From positions 1 through 64,000 of the forward strand of contig NZ_RFSK01000002.1 in the NCBI RefSeq assembly GCF_009923995.1: DNA of 64,000 bases, given 5' to 3'. The stretch is from Janthinobacterium sp. Lineage in GTDB: Bacteria; Pseudomonadota; Gammaproteobacteria; Burkholderiales; Burkholderiaceae_D. The translations under genes were made by a program, and so were the position numbers. The notes beneath the pieces were generated by a model that made no database searches, was not told the DNA's origin, and worked only from the letters and a program-made list of their open reading frames with translations. Positions 1 through 8,611 of the stretch are shown in pieces; position 1 is the first letter of the stretch; each line of letters starts with the position of its first letter.

Positions 1-99
1 ACGAGGCCGATCGCCACGCGCAAGCCCAGGTAAAAATAATGGCTGTAAATAAAGGTGCGCAGGTTCAGTGCGTAGTGCATGGGTGTACCTTGTGGGTAG
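1..99. repeat. 99-bp direct repeat, copy 1 (window edge)
   Basis: Bases 1-99 are identical to 2337-2435, and identity stops at base 100 (c here, a in the other copy). The left limit cannot be seen because it coincides with the window edge. Read on the minus strand, the repeat holds a ribosome binding region and the first 26 codons of a FUSC-type membrane protein. The length and the edge position fit a k-mer overlap at a contig end as well as a true duplication. Confidence 0.95.
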
Positions 100-197
100 C
101 TTTCCGGATGATCGGAACCGCCGCAGGCGGCGAGGGCGAGGGCGGCGCTGATGGCCAGCGCCAGTGGCAGGCGCCGGGTCAGGGGAAATGCGTGCAT
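1..197 (-). CDS. Lipoprotein N-terminus joined in frame to a FUSC N-terminus (partial, chimeric)
   Basis: The reading frame starts at 197 with an AAGG ribosome site six bases upstream, and runs off the window start. Residues 1-25 form a lipoprotein signal peptide: positive n-region (R8, R9), hydrophobic core, and lipobox LAAC with C25 as the lipidated residue. About eight residues later the frame enters the 99-bp repeat and continues as MHYALNLRTF, which is the start of the FUSC protein found again at 2416. A true lipoprotein probably begins here (outer-membrane efflux lipoproteins often follow FUSC genes), but its body has been replaced by repeat sequence. A small palindrome at 241-256 (GAGGTC...GACCTC) sits just upstream. 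Either a recombination joint or an assembly error is likely. Confidence 0.5.
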   Translation of the reverse strand, partial: MHAFPLTRRLPLALAISAALALAACGGSDHPESYPQGTPMHYALNLRTFIYSHYFYLGLRVAIGL

Positions 198-293
198 GGA
201 TTACCTTGGCTGGGAGTGGAAAAAACCATCGCATCATAGAGAGGTCAGATGACCTCCTGATGACACCACTTGCGCCAGGGTTGTTGGAATAGA

Positions 294-2318
294 TTATCGG
301 GGTGCCACGATATGCACGATCGCCGCGCTATGTACCACGATCTTGTCGGCATCTGCCTGCAACAGGCGGATGCGTCTTTTGACCAGCGGCCAGCCCGACC
401 AGTCCACTTCGCTGACGGGCGGCGCGGCAGGGGCCGCCAGCGGTGCGCTGATCGTGGCCTTGTTGTCGAGCTGGTCCAGCGCGCGGGACAGGGTCAAACA
501 CACTTGCGTATGGCTGTGGCTGAGCAAGGCGTTGACGGGAGCGACGGGCAGCTGGCTGGCATGGCGCCCCAGGATGGAGCGCAGCGCCGCCACGTGGGCC
601 ACCAGCAGGTAATTTTGCACGATGAACAGGTTGATGTCTTCCACGGCCCGCTGCTTGCTGGCCGGTTCGTCGAGCATGCGCACCAGCGCCGAGCTGAGCG
701 CGGCCAGGCTGTCCATCAGGCGCTTGCGTTCGATGCGGTAGGCGAAATCATCGAAACATTTGCCCTGCAGCAGCTCGAAGCTGGCTTGCATATAGCTCAG
801 GTTCACGTTCAGTACCTGGCGCACGAGGCGTGGCAGGCTCTGGTATTCCCAGTTGGCCAGCACGAAGCTGAACACGGTGGCGACCGCCGCGCCGATGAGG
901 GTATCGATCAGGCGCTCGCTGACGAGATTCGGGTTGCTGGGCGCCACCAGGTGCATTTGCAGCAAGATCATCAGGCTGACGGCGATGGCCGTGTAGCGGT
1001 AGCGCAAATAGATGAAGGTGGGCGTGGCCACGATGGAGAGGAAGAGGATGGCCATCAGGGCGATATTGCTGTGCACGAAGCGGATCACGATGGCCGTGAT
1101 GACGCAGCCGATGATGGTGCCGATGATGCGGTCGGCGCGGCGCTGGCGCGTCATGCTGAAGGTGGGGCGCAGGATGATGACGATGGTCAAGACGATCCAG
1201 TAGCTGTGCGCCGCGTACGGCAGCCAGTGGCCGATCAGCAATCCCACCGAGATGGCCATCGACACGCGCAGGGCGAAGCGGAACACGGGCGAGTCCAGGC
1301 GCAGGTTCGACAGCAGGGTTTTCAGCTCGTATTTCTGTTGCGACAGGAACGGCGCCATGTCCGCGCCGCTCCAGAATGGCACGTCGGCGTAGACTTTCTG
1401 CGTGGCAAGGTGCAATTCGCCGATCATCTTCAGGATGGCGCGGATCTTGTTGCGCTGCGCGCGCAGGGTGGCCAGCGCTTCCTGTGCGCCGTCGCCTTTG
1501 GCTTGCAGGCGGGCAATTTCCGCCTCGATATCGTCCCATTCCTTGTCGTAGCTGATCTGCGCATACGAGGCGCGCTTGCGCGTGACGGCGTAGGCCACGG
1601 ATTCGATGTCGCGCGCCGCCTTGTAGGCCAGGTCGTGCAGGGAGGTCAGGACGTCGGAGTCGGCCAGGTGCTGGCGCAGCAGGGCGTAATCCGTGTGCGT
1701 GGACAGGATCAGTTCATACAGATCCAGCATGCAGACGTGGACTTGCACGACGATGGCATCCTTGCTGTTCTTGTGGCTGCGCAAGATCAAGTCGCGCGAC
1801 GCCTGCTGGCGGTCGGCCAGGATGCTTTGATGGCGCACCAGCTTGTTGAATTGCTCCGTCAGGTTAAAACGCGTGTCGTAGAAATCGGCCTTGATGTCGA
1901 TGTAGGCGGCCAGTTCGAACAGGGCTTCGGCCAGCACCTGCTGCTTGATGCGGTGGCGCAAGACCCAGGCGATGGCCATGGCGTAGGCGAGATAGATCAA
2001 TCCCCCCAGCATGAACAGGCCCGCATGGTGAAACGATTGCTGCCACGTCATCTGGTGTTCCATCGACATGGTCATGATGAACAGGGCGGCCAGTTGCAAG
2101 GGCATGGATTTCTTGCCGTACACCACCATCATGCTGGCGAGAAAACTGACGAGCACGAGTACGGTCAGCAGCAGCCAGTGCACGGGGCCGCACAGGCTGA
2201 TCAGGAGCGTCACGGCGCTGCACAGCAGCACGGAGGCCAGCATTTCATTGAACTTGTGGCGCAGGGGGCTGGGCATGTCCATCAGGGTCGTGCACAGGGC
2301 GCCGATGCACACTGTCAT
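294..2318 (-). CDS. FUSC-family inner-membrane transporter-like protein, 5' end disrupted
   Basis: The protein body has the two-block FUSC/YccS layout: an N-terminal membrane block (from MTVCIGALCTTLMD through several hydrophobic segments), a long soluble helical region, a second membrane block around SYWIVLTIVIILRPTF, and a cytoplasmic tail. The family includes aromatic-acid exporters such as AaeB. The natural start lies in the repeat at 2416 (MHYALNLRTF, with a ribosome site), but that frame reads GLVATAPPP and stops. The body resumes in another frame at DSTTAM (2333). By comparison with the family, roughly ten to fifteen residues plus the frame are missing at the joint at 2336/2337. Coordinates give the body from its first in-frame ATG. 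Pseudogene or assembly gap are both possible. Confidence 0.75.
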   Translation of the reverse strand: MTVCIGALCTTLMDMPSPLRHKFNEMLASVLLCSAVTLLISLCGPVHWLLLTVLVLVSFLASMMVVYGKKSMPLQLAALFIMTMSMEHQMTWQQSFHHAGLFMLGGLIYLAYAMAIAWVLRHRIKQQVLAEALFELAAYIDIKADFYDTRFNLTEQFNKLVRHQSILADRQQASRDLILRSHKNSKDAIVVQVHVCMLDLYELILSTHTDYALLRQHLADSDVLTSLHDLAYKAARDIESVAYAVTRKRASYAQISYDKEWDDIEAEIARLQAKGDGAQEALATLRAQRNKIRAILKMIGELHLATQKVYADVPFWSGADMAPFLSQQKYELKTLLSNLRLDSPVFRFALRVSMAISVGLLIGHWLPYAAHSYWIVLTIVIILRPTFSMTRQRRADRIIGTIIGCVITAIVIRFVHSNIALMAILFLSIVATPTFIYLRYRYTAIAVSLMILLQMHLVAPSNPNLVSERLIDTLIGAAVATVFSFVLANWEYQSLPRLVRQVLNVNLSYMQASFELLQGKCFDDFAYRIERKRLMDSLAALSSALVRMLDEPASKQRAVEDINLFIVQNYLLVAHVAALRSILGRHASQLPVAPVNALLSHSHTQVCLTLSRALDQLDNKATISAPLAAPAAPPVSEVDWSGWPLVKRRIRLLQADADKIVVHSAAIVHIVAPR

Positions 2319-2336
2319 GGCGGTGGTGCTGTCGCT

Positions 2337-2435
2337 ACGAGGCCGATCGCCACGCGCAAGCCCAGGTAAAAATAATGGCTGTAAATAAAGGTGCGCAGGT
2401 TCAGTGCGTAGTGCATGGGTGTACCTTGTGGGTAG
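2337..2435. repeat. 99-bp direct repeat, copy 2 (inside FUSC 5' end)
   Basis: Exact copy of bases 1-99 in the same orientation, 2336 bp away. It contains the ribosome site and codons 1-26 of the FUSC gene on the minus strand (ATG at 2416). Its downstream edge (minus strand) at 2337 is exactly where the FUSC frame breaks. Confidence 0.95.
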
Positions 2436-2506
2436 AGCACAGAAAGAGGCGCCGCACCGGGGTCTCCGATGCGGCGCCAGGATGTTGCAGTCGCTCCCGC
2501 CTTGAT

Positions 2507-4195
2507 TTACATCAGGGCGATGACGGGATAGCGCCGCCATTCCGGCTCGGCAAAGCGCTGGCAATGTTCAAAAATGAAATCCAGTACGGCTTCCTGATTG
2601 CTCAGCAGGGCAGGGTTTGCCGCTTTCCAGTCAGCAAACTTTGCCGCCAGCGCCGGTTCGTCGCGCAGCAATTCGGAAGCCATGTCCTCGAACACATAAT
2701 CGGAAAACGCTTCCTTTTTCTCCAGCACGCTGTTGAAGAAGCCCCAGCGGAAGAAGCTGTCGTGCGCCTCGGGTTCCAGGGTTTCCACGGCGTAGCGGGC
2801 GTTGTCCTGGTCCAGGCTGATTACATAGTCACCCGCCTGCAGGGTGAACTGGCCCGTCCGCGCTTCCACCTCCAGCGTGTCGTGGAACATGTGGCCCTCG
2901 TAGGCCGTGGCGCGCGTGCCGACGTTTTTCACGTGGTAGTAGCGTGCCGTTACCGTCTGTTCGGCGGTGATGCGCGACATTTCGACGCCGTTCCAGCGCA
3001 GGCGTTCGATGACTTCGCGCCACGCCTGCGGCACCACGTAGGCTTTCGGCGCGGCGATGGTGACATCCGCATCGAAGCGGTTGTAATAGGCGATATCGCG
3101 CTCCCACGGCTGCGAGCGGTCGTAGGACAGACGTTGGTAGTCGCCCAGCACGCTTGGTGTGTATTGCGCCGCATAGCCCTTGAAGGGGAAGGTCGACGGT
3201 TGTGCTTCGTTCATGCTCCAGTGGATGGGCCATTGGGCTTGCGTGCGTCCTGCCGCCTTCGCTTGCGCGCGCAGCTGCCGGATCTGTTCGCCATGTTTGA
3301 CCGTAAAGGCCATGGTGATGTCGAGCAGGGCGCGCATGGAGGCGTAGCGGTCGGCAAACGGTTTCAACATGTGCGTTTCCGGCATGAAACCGATGACGTG
3401 ATGCAGGGCCGCAAAGCCCGTCGAAAAACGGGGCACTTCGAGGAATTCGGCGATGCCGTGGTCGGGGCTGTCCTTGACGGGATTCACATACGGGCAGGTG
3501 GGCCAGCCGGCCTGTTCCATCTGCGCAAAGATGTGCGGCAGCATGGTGTCTTGCAGGAAGGGACCCAGGCCATTGCCCAGCTTGTCCGTCTGCGTGTGGA
3601 TCAGGGTCATCGTGTACGGGTAGTCGGCGCCGTTCGACGTGTGCGTGTCGACCATCACGTCCGGGTCCCAGCTGGCCAGCAGACGGTTGAACACTTGCGC
3701 GTTGAGGCTGTCGCACTTGATGAAATCGCGGTTCAGGTCCAGGTGGCGGCTGTTGCCGCGGAAACCGAATTGCTCCGGGCCATCCTGGTTCACGCGCGAC
3801 GTGTTTGCACGGTTCAGGCTGCCATCGACGTTGTAGATGGGAATGAACAGCAGCACCGTGCTGCCCAGCGCCGCCAGGCGTTCCGGCTGTGTGCACAGGT
3901 CGCGCACGATGGCCATGCAGGCGTCGATGCCTTCCGGCTCGCCCGGGTGGATGCCGTTATTGTTGAAGAACACGGTGCGCCCTGCGCGCTTGATTTGTTC
4001 GCGGTCAAACACGCCATCGGCGCTGACGACGCCAGCGTGGATCGGTACGCCCGAGTCGGACAGGCCGATCTGTTCGAAATGCAGCACTTGCGGATAGCGT
4101 GCGGCGAGATCTTTGTAGAAGGTGATGCATTCCAGCCAGGTCGTGGTCTGGTTGTGGTTACCGAGTTCGTAGGTCGTGCGCAAGTCTGATGGCAT
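2507..4195 (-). CDS. M14-family zinc carboxypeptidase
   Basis: A 562-residue cytosolic-looking protein without signal peptide. Zinc ligands of the M14 fold are visible: HPGE (H83 and E86) after a beta-strand ending FFNNNG, and H185 in MVDTHTSNG. The segment HLDLNRDF (residues 151-158) carries the substrate-binding Asn-Arg pair typical of the family. The C-terminal third is beta-rich and has no motif I recognise. I chose the start at MPSDLRTTYE because conserved-looking sequence begins there; the frame is open to 4306. It is upstream of the broken FUSC gene in the same direction with about 70 bp between, so cotranscription is possible. Substrate is unknown. Confidence 0.85.
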   Translation of the reverse strand: MPSDLRTTYELGNHNQTTTWLECITFYKDLAARYPQVLHFEQIGLSDSGVPIHAGVVSADGVFDREQIKRAGRTVFFNNNGIHPGEPEGIDACMAIVRDLCTQPERLAALGSTVLLFIPIYNVDGSLNRANTSRVNQDGPEQFGFRGNSRHLDLNRDFIKCDSLNAQVFNRLLASWDPDVMVDTHTSNGADYPYTMTLIHTQTDKLGNGLGPFLQDTMLPHIFAQMEQAGWPTCPYVNPVKDSPDHGIAEFLEVPRFSTGFAALHHVIGFMPETHMLKPFADRYASMRALLDITMAFTVKHGEQIRQLRAQAKAAGRTQAQWPIHWSMNEAQPSTFPFKGYAAQYTPSVLGDYQRLSYDRSQPWERDIAYYNRFDADVTIAAPKAYVVPQAWREVIERLRWNGVEMSRITAEQTVTARYYHVKNVGTRATAYEGHMFHDTLEVEARTGQFTLQAGDYVISLDQDNARYAVETLEPEAHDSFFRWGFFNSVLEKKEAFSDYVFEDMASELLRDEPALAAKFADWKAANPALLSNQEAVLDFIFEHCQRFAEPEWRRYPVIALM

Positions 4196-4343
4196 AGCGG
4201 TCTGAGTCTGGGAGGGGGAAGGCGCGCTGGGTAAGTACGCCCATGAGGCGCCAATTGTAGCACCGGCGCCGCTGCCTTGATGTGCGGCAGGAGGGGGGCG
4301 CGTCACTTGTGGTATGAATACGTTTCACGGGCAAGGAGGCGGC

Positions 4344-4913
4344 ATGGGCAGGACGGCGATGGCGGCGCTGGTGTGGTGGGCTTGCCTGGCGGCACAGGCG
4401 GCACCGTTGCGTTTGCCGGCGGGATCGGGGCCTGTGGCGGACGGTGGTTCCGTCACGGCCGTCGCGCCGGGCGTGCTGATACGCTACCGGGGCTGGCTGC
4501 TGGCCGTCGATGGGGCGGCGTCGGTGGCGCCGCCCGATGTCCTGCTGAGCTCGGCGAAAGAGGGCCAGGCCCCGCGCCTGCAGGCAGGCAAGCTGGCGCG
4601 CGAGGTGCCCCTGTGGGCGGCCTGCGAGCTGGTCAAGGGGAGCGTGCGCCTGCGCATCACGGCGCTGCCGGGGCTGGACGAGGGGCCGGTCCTGCTGCTG
4701 GACTTTGGCGACGGCGATTACCGCATCGTGATTCCCGCCGCCACCATTGCCCGGCAAGACCATGCCGCGCTGGCGCAGCGTTTTCCCGGCGCCGACCTGG
4801 CCCTGCTGCTGGAAGGGGGGCGGCGCGTGATGCTGCCGCTGGGCAATCGCCACGCGCAGGTGTTTGGCGAGGAGCAAGCCGTTCCTTACCGCTTTGCCAA
4901 GGTAAGACGCTAG
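4344..4913 (+). CDS. Hypothetical exported protein
   Basis: I do not recognise this 189-residue protein. It begins with a probable signal peptide (GRTAMAALVWWACLAAQAA) and continues as a small beta-rich domain with paired hydrophobic strands (VLIRYRGWLLAVDG, GPVLLLDFGDGDYRIVIP). The start at 4344 is set by a strong AAGGAGG ribosome site nine bases upstream; an in-frame ATG at 4314 has no such site. It is divergent from the M14 peptidase and convergent with the S46 peptidase, so it stands alone. Base composition matches its surroundings. Confidence 0.65.
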   Translation: MGRTAMAALVWWACLAAQAAPLRLPAGSGPVADGGSVTAVAPGVLIRYRGWLLAVDGAASVAPPDVLLSSAKEGQAPRLQAGKLAREVPLWAACELVKGSVRLRITALPGLDEGPVLLLDFGDGDYRIVIPAATIARQDHAALAQRFPGADLALLLEGGRRVMLPLGNRHAQVFGEEQAVPYRFAKVRR

Positions 4914-4944
4914 GCGAAAAAAAGCCACTCCCGCAGGAGTGGCT
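4914..4944 (-). terminator. Rho-independent terminator of the S46 peptidase gene
   Basis: A 9-bp perfect stem (AGCCACTCC / GGAGTGGCT) with loop CGCA at 4923-4944. On the minus strand it is followed by a run of seven to eight T, about 50 bases after the S46 stop codon. Confidence 0.85.
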
Positions 4945-4994
4945 CAGGCGACAACCGCCCGTTGCCGGGCTTATTCGTTGTTGTTATCCGAAAA

Positions 4995-7148
4995 TTACTC
5001 GGCGCCCATTTCTTTCAGCAGGTTGTCTGCGTGGTCGACGTGTTTCATGTTCCACAGCATGTAGCGCAGGTCGACCTGGATCGAACGGGTGTTGGCCTTG
5101 TTGTAGTCCCAGTCGGAAATGATCGAGTCCAGGGTGCCGTCGAACGCCAGGCCGATGAATTCGCCTTTCGAGTTCAGGGCAGCCGAACCGGAATTGCCGC
5201 CGGTGATGTCCAGGGTGGCCAGGTAGTCGACCGGCACGGTTTTCAGCTTCGGATCGACAAATTTGCCGAAGTCCTTGGCCTTGATCGCGGCCAGTTGTTT
5301 CGCTGGTGCATTGAACTCGCCTTCGCCCGTGGCCTTGGCCACCACGCCATTGACGGTGGTGAACGCGGTCCAGGTGGTGCCGTCGGCGCCATGGTCACGG
5401 CCGGCAACGCGGCCGAAGGTCACGCGCAGGGTGCTGTTGGCGTCAGGATAGACGGCTTGGCCCTTGCTCTTCATGAAGGCGATCTTGGCTTTCATGTAGT
5501 TGGCATAGCTTTGCTGGATCTTGCCGGCCAGTTCTTCGTCTTCCGCTTCGTTTTTCAGCGAATCCGGGTACATGGCGACGGCGGCCTGGATGAAGCTGTC
5601 CTTGCTGGCCTGGAATTCGGCAGGCGTGCGTTTCAGCCAGGCTGCGCGCTCGGCCTTGTCGGCCAGCTTGCTGCCGGCATACAGTTTGTCCAGGGCGGCG
5701 ACCAGGTCCGCTTGCGACATGCCATCCTTGATGCCGATGGCGGCGTCGAAGCTGGCGCGGCGCTGTGCTGCCGGCTGCGCGGCGTACTTGGCCAGGCTGT
5801 TCAGTACCAGCGCCTTGTCGACTTTTTCATCGTAGGTGCGTTCGACCGAGGTGATGCCCGCTTCCAGGCGTGGCAAGTCGCGCGTCTGGTAGCCGGACTT
5901 GCGTTCCGTGTCGGCCTTGGTGCTTTCATTGGCCAGGCGGTACAGGCTGCGTGCCGTGTTCAGCAGGCGTGGCTGTGCGTAGCCCAGGAAGAAGTCGCGC
6001 TTGATGTCGGCATCGCGCTCGGCGATCAGCTTTTCCACCTGCTCGATGTCGCCGGCAAATTCCGCCTTGCGGGCAGGATTGGCGTTGACCCAGGTTTTCA
6101 GGGCTTCGTGTTCGGCCGTCTTGCGTGCCAGGAAGTCGCTGCCCGCGTACGAGTCCAGCATGCCCTGGCGGTTCTTGTAATAATTGTTCACGCCAGCCAC
6201 CTGGCCTGCGTATTTCAGGGCAACGTCCTTGTTGTCCTTGGTTTCGCGCGCGATGATGGCCAGGGTTTCACCCGATGCCTTCACGAAGGCCGGATAGTTC
6301 CAGTCGAACGTGAATGCCACTTCCGATGGCAGGCGGTGACGGTTGGTGCGGCCTGGATAGCCCAGCGCCATGACGAAATCGCCTTCCTTCAAGCCGTCCT
6401 TGGCCAGTTTCAGCACGTGTTTCGGCTGGTACGGCACGTTGTCCTTGCTGAAGTCGGCAGCCTTGCCGTCCTTGCTGACGTAGGCGCGGTAGAAGCCGTA
6501 GTCGCCCGTATGGCGTGGCCACATCCAGTTGTCGGTGTCGCCGCCGAACTTGCCCACGCCGGCCGGAGGCGCGTGCACCAGGCGCACGTCGCGGATTTCC
6601 AGTTGCTTGATCAGGTAGAACTCCAGGCCGCCGTAGTAGCTCGACACGGTGCAGCGGAAGCCCGCTTCTTTTTCGCATTCGGCGACCAGTTTCTTCTGGT
6701 TTTTTTCGATCGCGTCGATGCGTGCCTTGCCTTGCAGCTTGGCCACGTCGGCGGTGATGATCTTGTCGCTGACATTCGTCACGGCCGAGGTGACGAAGAT
6801 GCGGCTGCCCGGGGCGGCCGGCAGTTCTTCAGCGTAGGTCTTGGCCAGGAAGCCGTTGGCCAGCAAATCGCGCTCTTTGGTCGAGTTCACCGCCACGCTG
6901 TTGTAGACGCAGTGGTGGTTGGTGGCGACCAGGCCTTGCGGCGAGACGAACGACGCGGAGCAGCCGCCCAGGCTGACGATGGCGCCCATCGGGAACTCGG
7001 TCAGCTTGGTCAGGGTGGTCGGGTCCAGTTTCAGTCCGGCCGCTTTCAGTTCCTTGGCTACTTGTGGCAGCTGTTGGGGCATCCACATGCCTTCGTCGGC
7101 GTGTGCGAAGTTGCTCAGGATGGCGAGCGCGATTAGAGATTTTTTCAT
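4995..7148 (-). CDS. S46-family dipeptidyl-peptidase (DPP7/DPP11 type)
   Basis: A 717-residue secreted serine peptidase with an N-terminal signal peptide (KKSLIALAILSNFAHA). The catalytic His lies in TNHHC (residues 76-80) and the nucleophile is S653 in GGNSGS. S46 enzymes remove dipeptides from peptide N-termini in the periplasm; their large helical insert, here residues about 270-550, caps the active site. The residue 18 positions after the nucleophile decides specificity in characterised members: Arg in DPP11 (acidic P1), Gly in DPP7 (hydrophobic P1). Here it is G671 in AFDGT, so a DPP7-like preference is inferred. Single gene with its own terminator. Confidence 0.92.
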   Translation of the reverse strand: MKKSLIALAILSNFAHADEGMWMPQQLPQVAKELKAAGLKLDPTTLTKLTEFPMGAIVSLGGCSASFVSPQGLVATNHHCVYNSVAVNSTKERDLLANGFLAKTYAEELPAAPGSRIFVTSAVTNVSDKIITADVAKLQGKARIDAIEKNQKKLVAECEKEAGFRCTVSSYYGGLEFYLIKQLEIRDVRLVHAPPAGVGKFGGDTDNWMWPRHTGDYGFYRAYVSKDGKAADFSKDNVPYQPKHVLKLAKDGLKEGDFVMALGYPGRTNRHRLPSEVAFTFDWNYPAFVKASGETLAIIARETKDNKDVALKYAGQVAGVNNYYKNRQGMLDSYAGSDFLARKTAEHEALKTWVNANPARKAEFAGDIEQVEKLIAERDADIKRDFFLGYAQPRLLNTARSLYRLANESTKADTERKSGYQTRDLPRLEAGITSVERTYDEKVDKALVLNSLAKYAAQPAAQRRASFDAAIGIKDGMSQADLVAALDKLYAGSKLADKAERAAWLKRTPAEFQASKDSFIQAAVAMYPDSLKNEAEDEELAGKIQQSYANYMKAKIAFMKSKGQAVYPDANSTLRVTFGRVAGRDHGADGTTWTAFTTVNGVVAKATGEGEFNAPAKQLAAIKAKDFGKFVDPKLKTVPVDYLATLDITGGNSGSAALNSKGEFIGLAFDGTLDSIISDWDYNKANTRSIQVDLRYMLWNMKHVDHADNLLKEMGAE

Positions 7149-7460
7149 TCGAGTTCTGTTCTTTTACATGTAGGGAAGTCGGAATCAGCGTGCGTACCCA
7201 GTGGTTTTCTCAGCGGGCGACCTAGAGTATCCGTATCGAACTGTGACTAGTCAATGACATTTTCCTCAGGGTATGTCTGATGGTGTTGTATTTAAGGAAA
7301 TATTTTATGCCCGGGCACGGGACCAATCCGGCTGGCAGGGCGCATTTTTCCGTGCCGGCGACTGTGGTATTGTCCAGACAATTGTCTTTCGGGCAATAAA
7401 AATGGCCGGGCGCTTGCGCGGCCCGGCCCGTGTGCGATGCAATGCGTTGCCGCGCCAGCC
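7149..7460. other. Intergenic region between S46 peptidase and glsB-like gene
   Basis: No convincing gene. It holds the upstream region of the S46 gene, a short palindrome at 7369-7382 (ATTGTC-CA-GACAAT), and the terminator of the gene that follows at 7396-7428. I see no clear promoter match. Confidence 0.5.
7396..7428 (-). terminator. Terminator of the glsB-like gene
   Basis: GC-rich hairpin GGCCGGG / CCCGGCC (7404-7410 and 7422-7428) with inner CGC/GCG pairing, followed on the minus strand by ATTTTTATT. Confidence 0.75.
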
Positions 7461-7730
7461 TCAGCGTATTTTGCCGCGGCGCAAGAGATTCACGATACCC
7501 AGCAGTATCACGGCACCGAGGAAGGAGACCAGCAGCGAGGACAGGCTGAAGTTGTCGCTATTGATGGTGCCCGTGCCAAACAGGGGCGCCAGCAGCCAGC
7601 CGCCCAGGAAGGCGCCGACTATGCCGACGACGATATTGAGGAAGATGCCCTGTTGCGCATCGGTTTTCATGACCATGCTGGCCAGCCAGCCAATGACGCC
7701 GCCAATAACGATCCAGATAATGAAATTCAT
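7461..7730 (-). CDS. GlsB/YeaQ/YmgE-family stress-response membrane protein
   Basis: An 89-residue, very hydrophobic protein with three membrane segments and the Gly-rich pattern of the transglycosylase-associated protein family (IGGVIGWLASMVM near the start, NIVVGIVGAFLGGWL in the middle). The name of the family is historical; the members are small inner-membrane proteins linked to general and acid stress, with no enzymatic activity shown. A ribosome site (GAGGATT) lies before the ATG at 7730. Monocistronic, with its own terminator. Confidence 0.88.
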   Translation of the reverse strand: MNFIIWIVIGGVIGWLASMVMKTDAQQGIFLNIVVGIVGAFLGGWLLAPLFGTGTINSDNFSLSSLLVSFLGAVILLGIVNLLRRGKIR

Positions 7731-7838
7731 GTAATCCTCCGCGCGATGGATGAGTGGTTGTGCCGTGTTAGAAAAACATCATGGCAAATCGATACTGATG
7801 CCGCACGATAGAAAAGTCCAGCGGATTTACGCCTGCAC

Positions 7839-7876
7839 GAAAAAGCCCGCCTGGCTGCGGGCAGCGAGGCGGGCTT
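7839..7876 (-). terminator. Terminator of the cytochrome b561-YceI operon
   Basis: A 10-bp stem (AAGCCCGCCT / AGGCGGGCTT, 7843-7852 and 7867-7876) with a T-run on the minus strand, about 20 bases after the last yceI-like stop codon. Confidence 0.85.
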
Positions 7877-7896
7877 GATTTGCAGCACAGGGTGGC

Positions 7897-8472
7897 TTAG
7901 TCGGCCTTGATGGCTTCCACCTGGATCGCCAGCTTGACTTCCGGCGAGAACGCCGGCAGGCCGTAGCTCAGGCCAAAGTCGCTGCGCTTGAATTCCGCGC
8001 TGGCATCGGCGCCGCACACTTCGCGCTTGTAGCGCGGGTGCATGATGCATTTGAACTTGCTCACGTTCAGCTTGACGGGCTTGGTCACGCCCAGCAGGGT
8101 CAGCTCGCCATCGACTTCCACCAGCTGATCGCCGTTGAACTTGAGCGATGTGCTCTTGTAGGTGATTTGCGGGAATTTTTCCACGTTGAACATGTCCGCT
8201 TTTTTCGCGTGCGTGTTCATCGCGTCCAGGCCGAAATCGATGGAATCGGCATCGATGACGAGGTCCAGGCTGCCCGTCTTGGCGGCGCGGTCCAGGGTGA
8301 CGGTGCCCTTGGTCTTGTTGAACTTGCCACGCCACACGGACATGCCCATGTGATCGGCCTCAAAGCTGGGGAAGGTATGCGTCGGGTCGAGGTTGTAGGT
8401 CTCGGTAGCGGCCATGGCCGAACCGGCGCCGGCGGCGGCCAGCACGGCGATCATCAAGTGCGAAAATTTCAT
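7897..8472 (-). CDS. YceI-family periplasmic protein (distal copy)
   Basis: A 191-residue secreted lipocalin-like protein. It has a signal peptide (FSHLMIAVLAAAGAGSAMA) and the YceI opening YNLDPTHTFPSFEADHMG, followed by the family's alternating beta-strand pattern with LLGVTKPVKLNV near the middle. YceI proteins bind long isoprenoids or polyprenyl quinones in a beta-barrel. Two Cys (KCIMHP and EVCGAD) may form a disulfide. It is the third gene of a cytochrome b561-YceI-YceI unit, a pairing repeated in many proteobacteria, which suggests quinone-linked electron transfer; the exact role is not established. Confidence 0.9.
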   Translation of the reverse strand: MKFSHLMIAVLAAAGAGSAMAATETYNLDPTHTFPSFEADHMGMSVWRGKFNKTKGTVTLDRAAKTGSLDLVIDADSIDFGLDAMNTHAKKADMFNVEKFPQITYKSTSLKFNGDQLVEVDGELTLLGVTKPVKLNVSKFKCIMHPRYKREVCGADASAEFKRSDFGLSYGLPAFSPEVKLAIQVEAIKAD

Positions 8473-8611
8473 GCAGATCCTAAAGGGTTGTGGGGTTGTT
8501 TTTGCTAACGTCTGACAAACGTTCAGGACAAGGTACCTTGCCGAAGGCAGTACGAATAGTGAATAGTACGACGAGGCAAGAGCAACGCAGTCATGGACGT
8601 TTTCTCAGGCG

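Noticed and set aside
270-2369. 699-codon plus-strand frame opposite the FUSC gene
   Set aside because: Antisense shadow rich in His, Gln, Arg and Val, with no domain; the minus strand has clear membrane-protein sequence.
7727-8335. 202-codon minus-strand frame overlapping the distal yceI-like gene
   Set aside because: It is a frame-shifted reading of the YceI gene without a fold or start signal.
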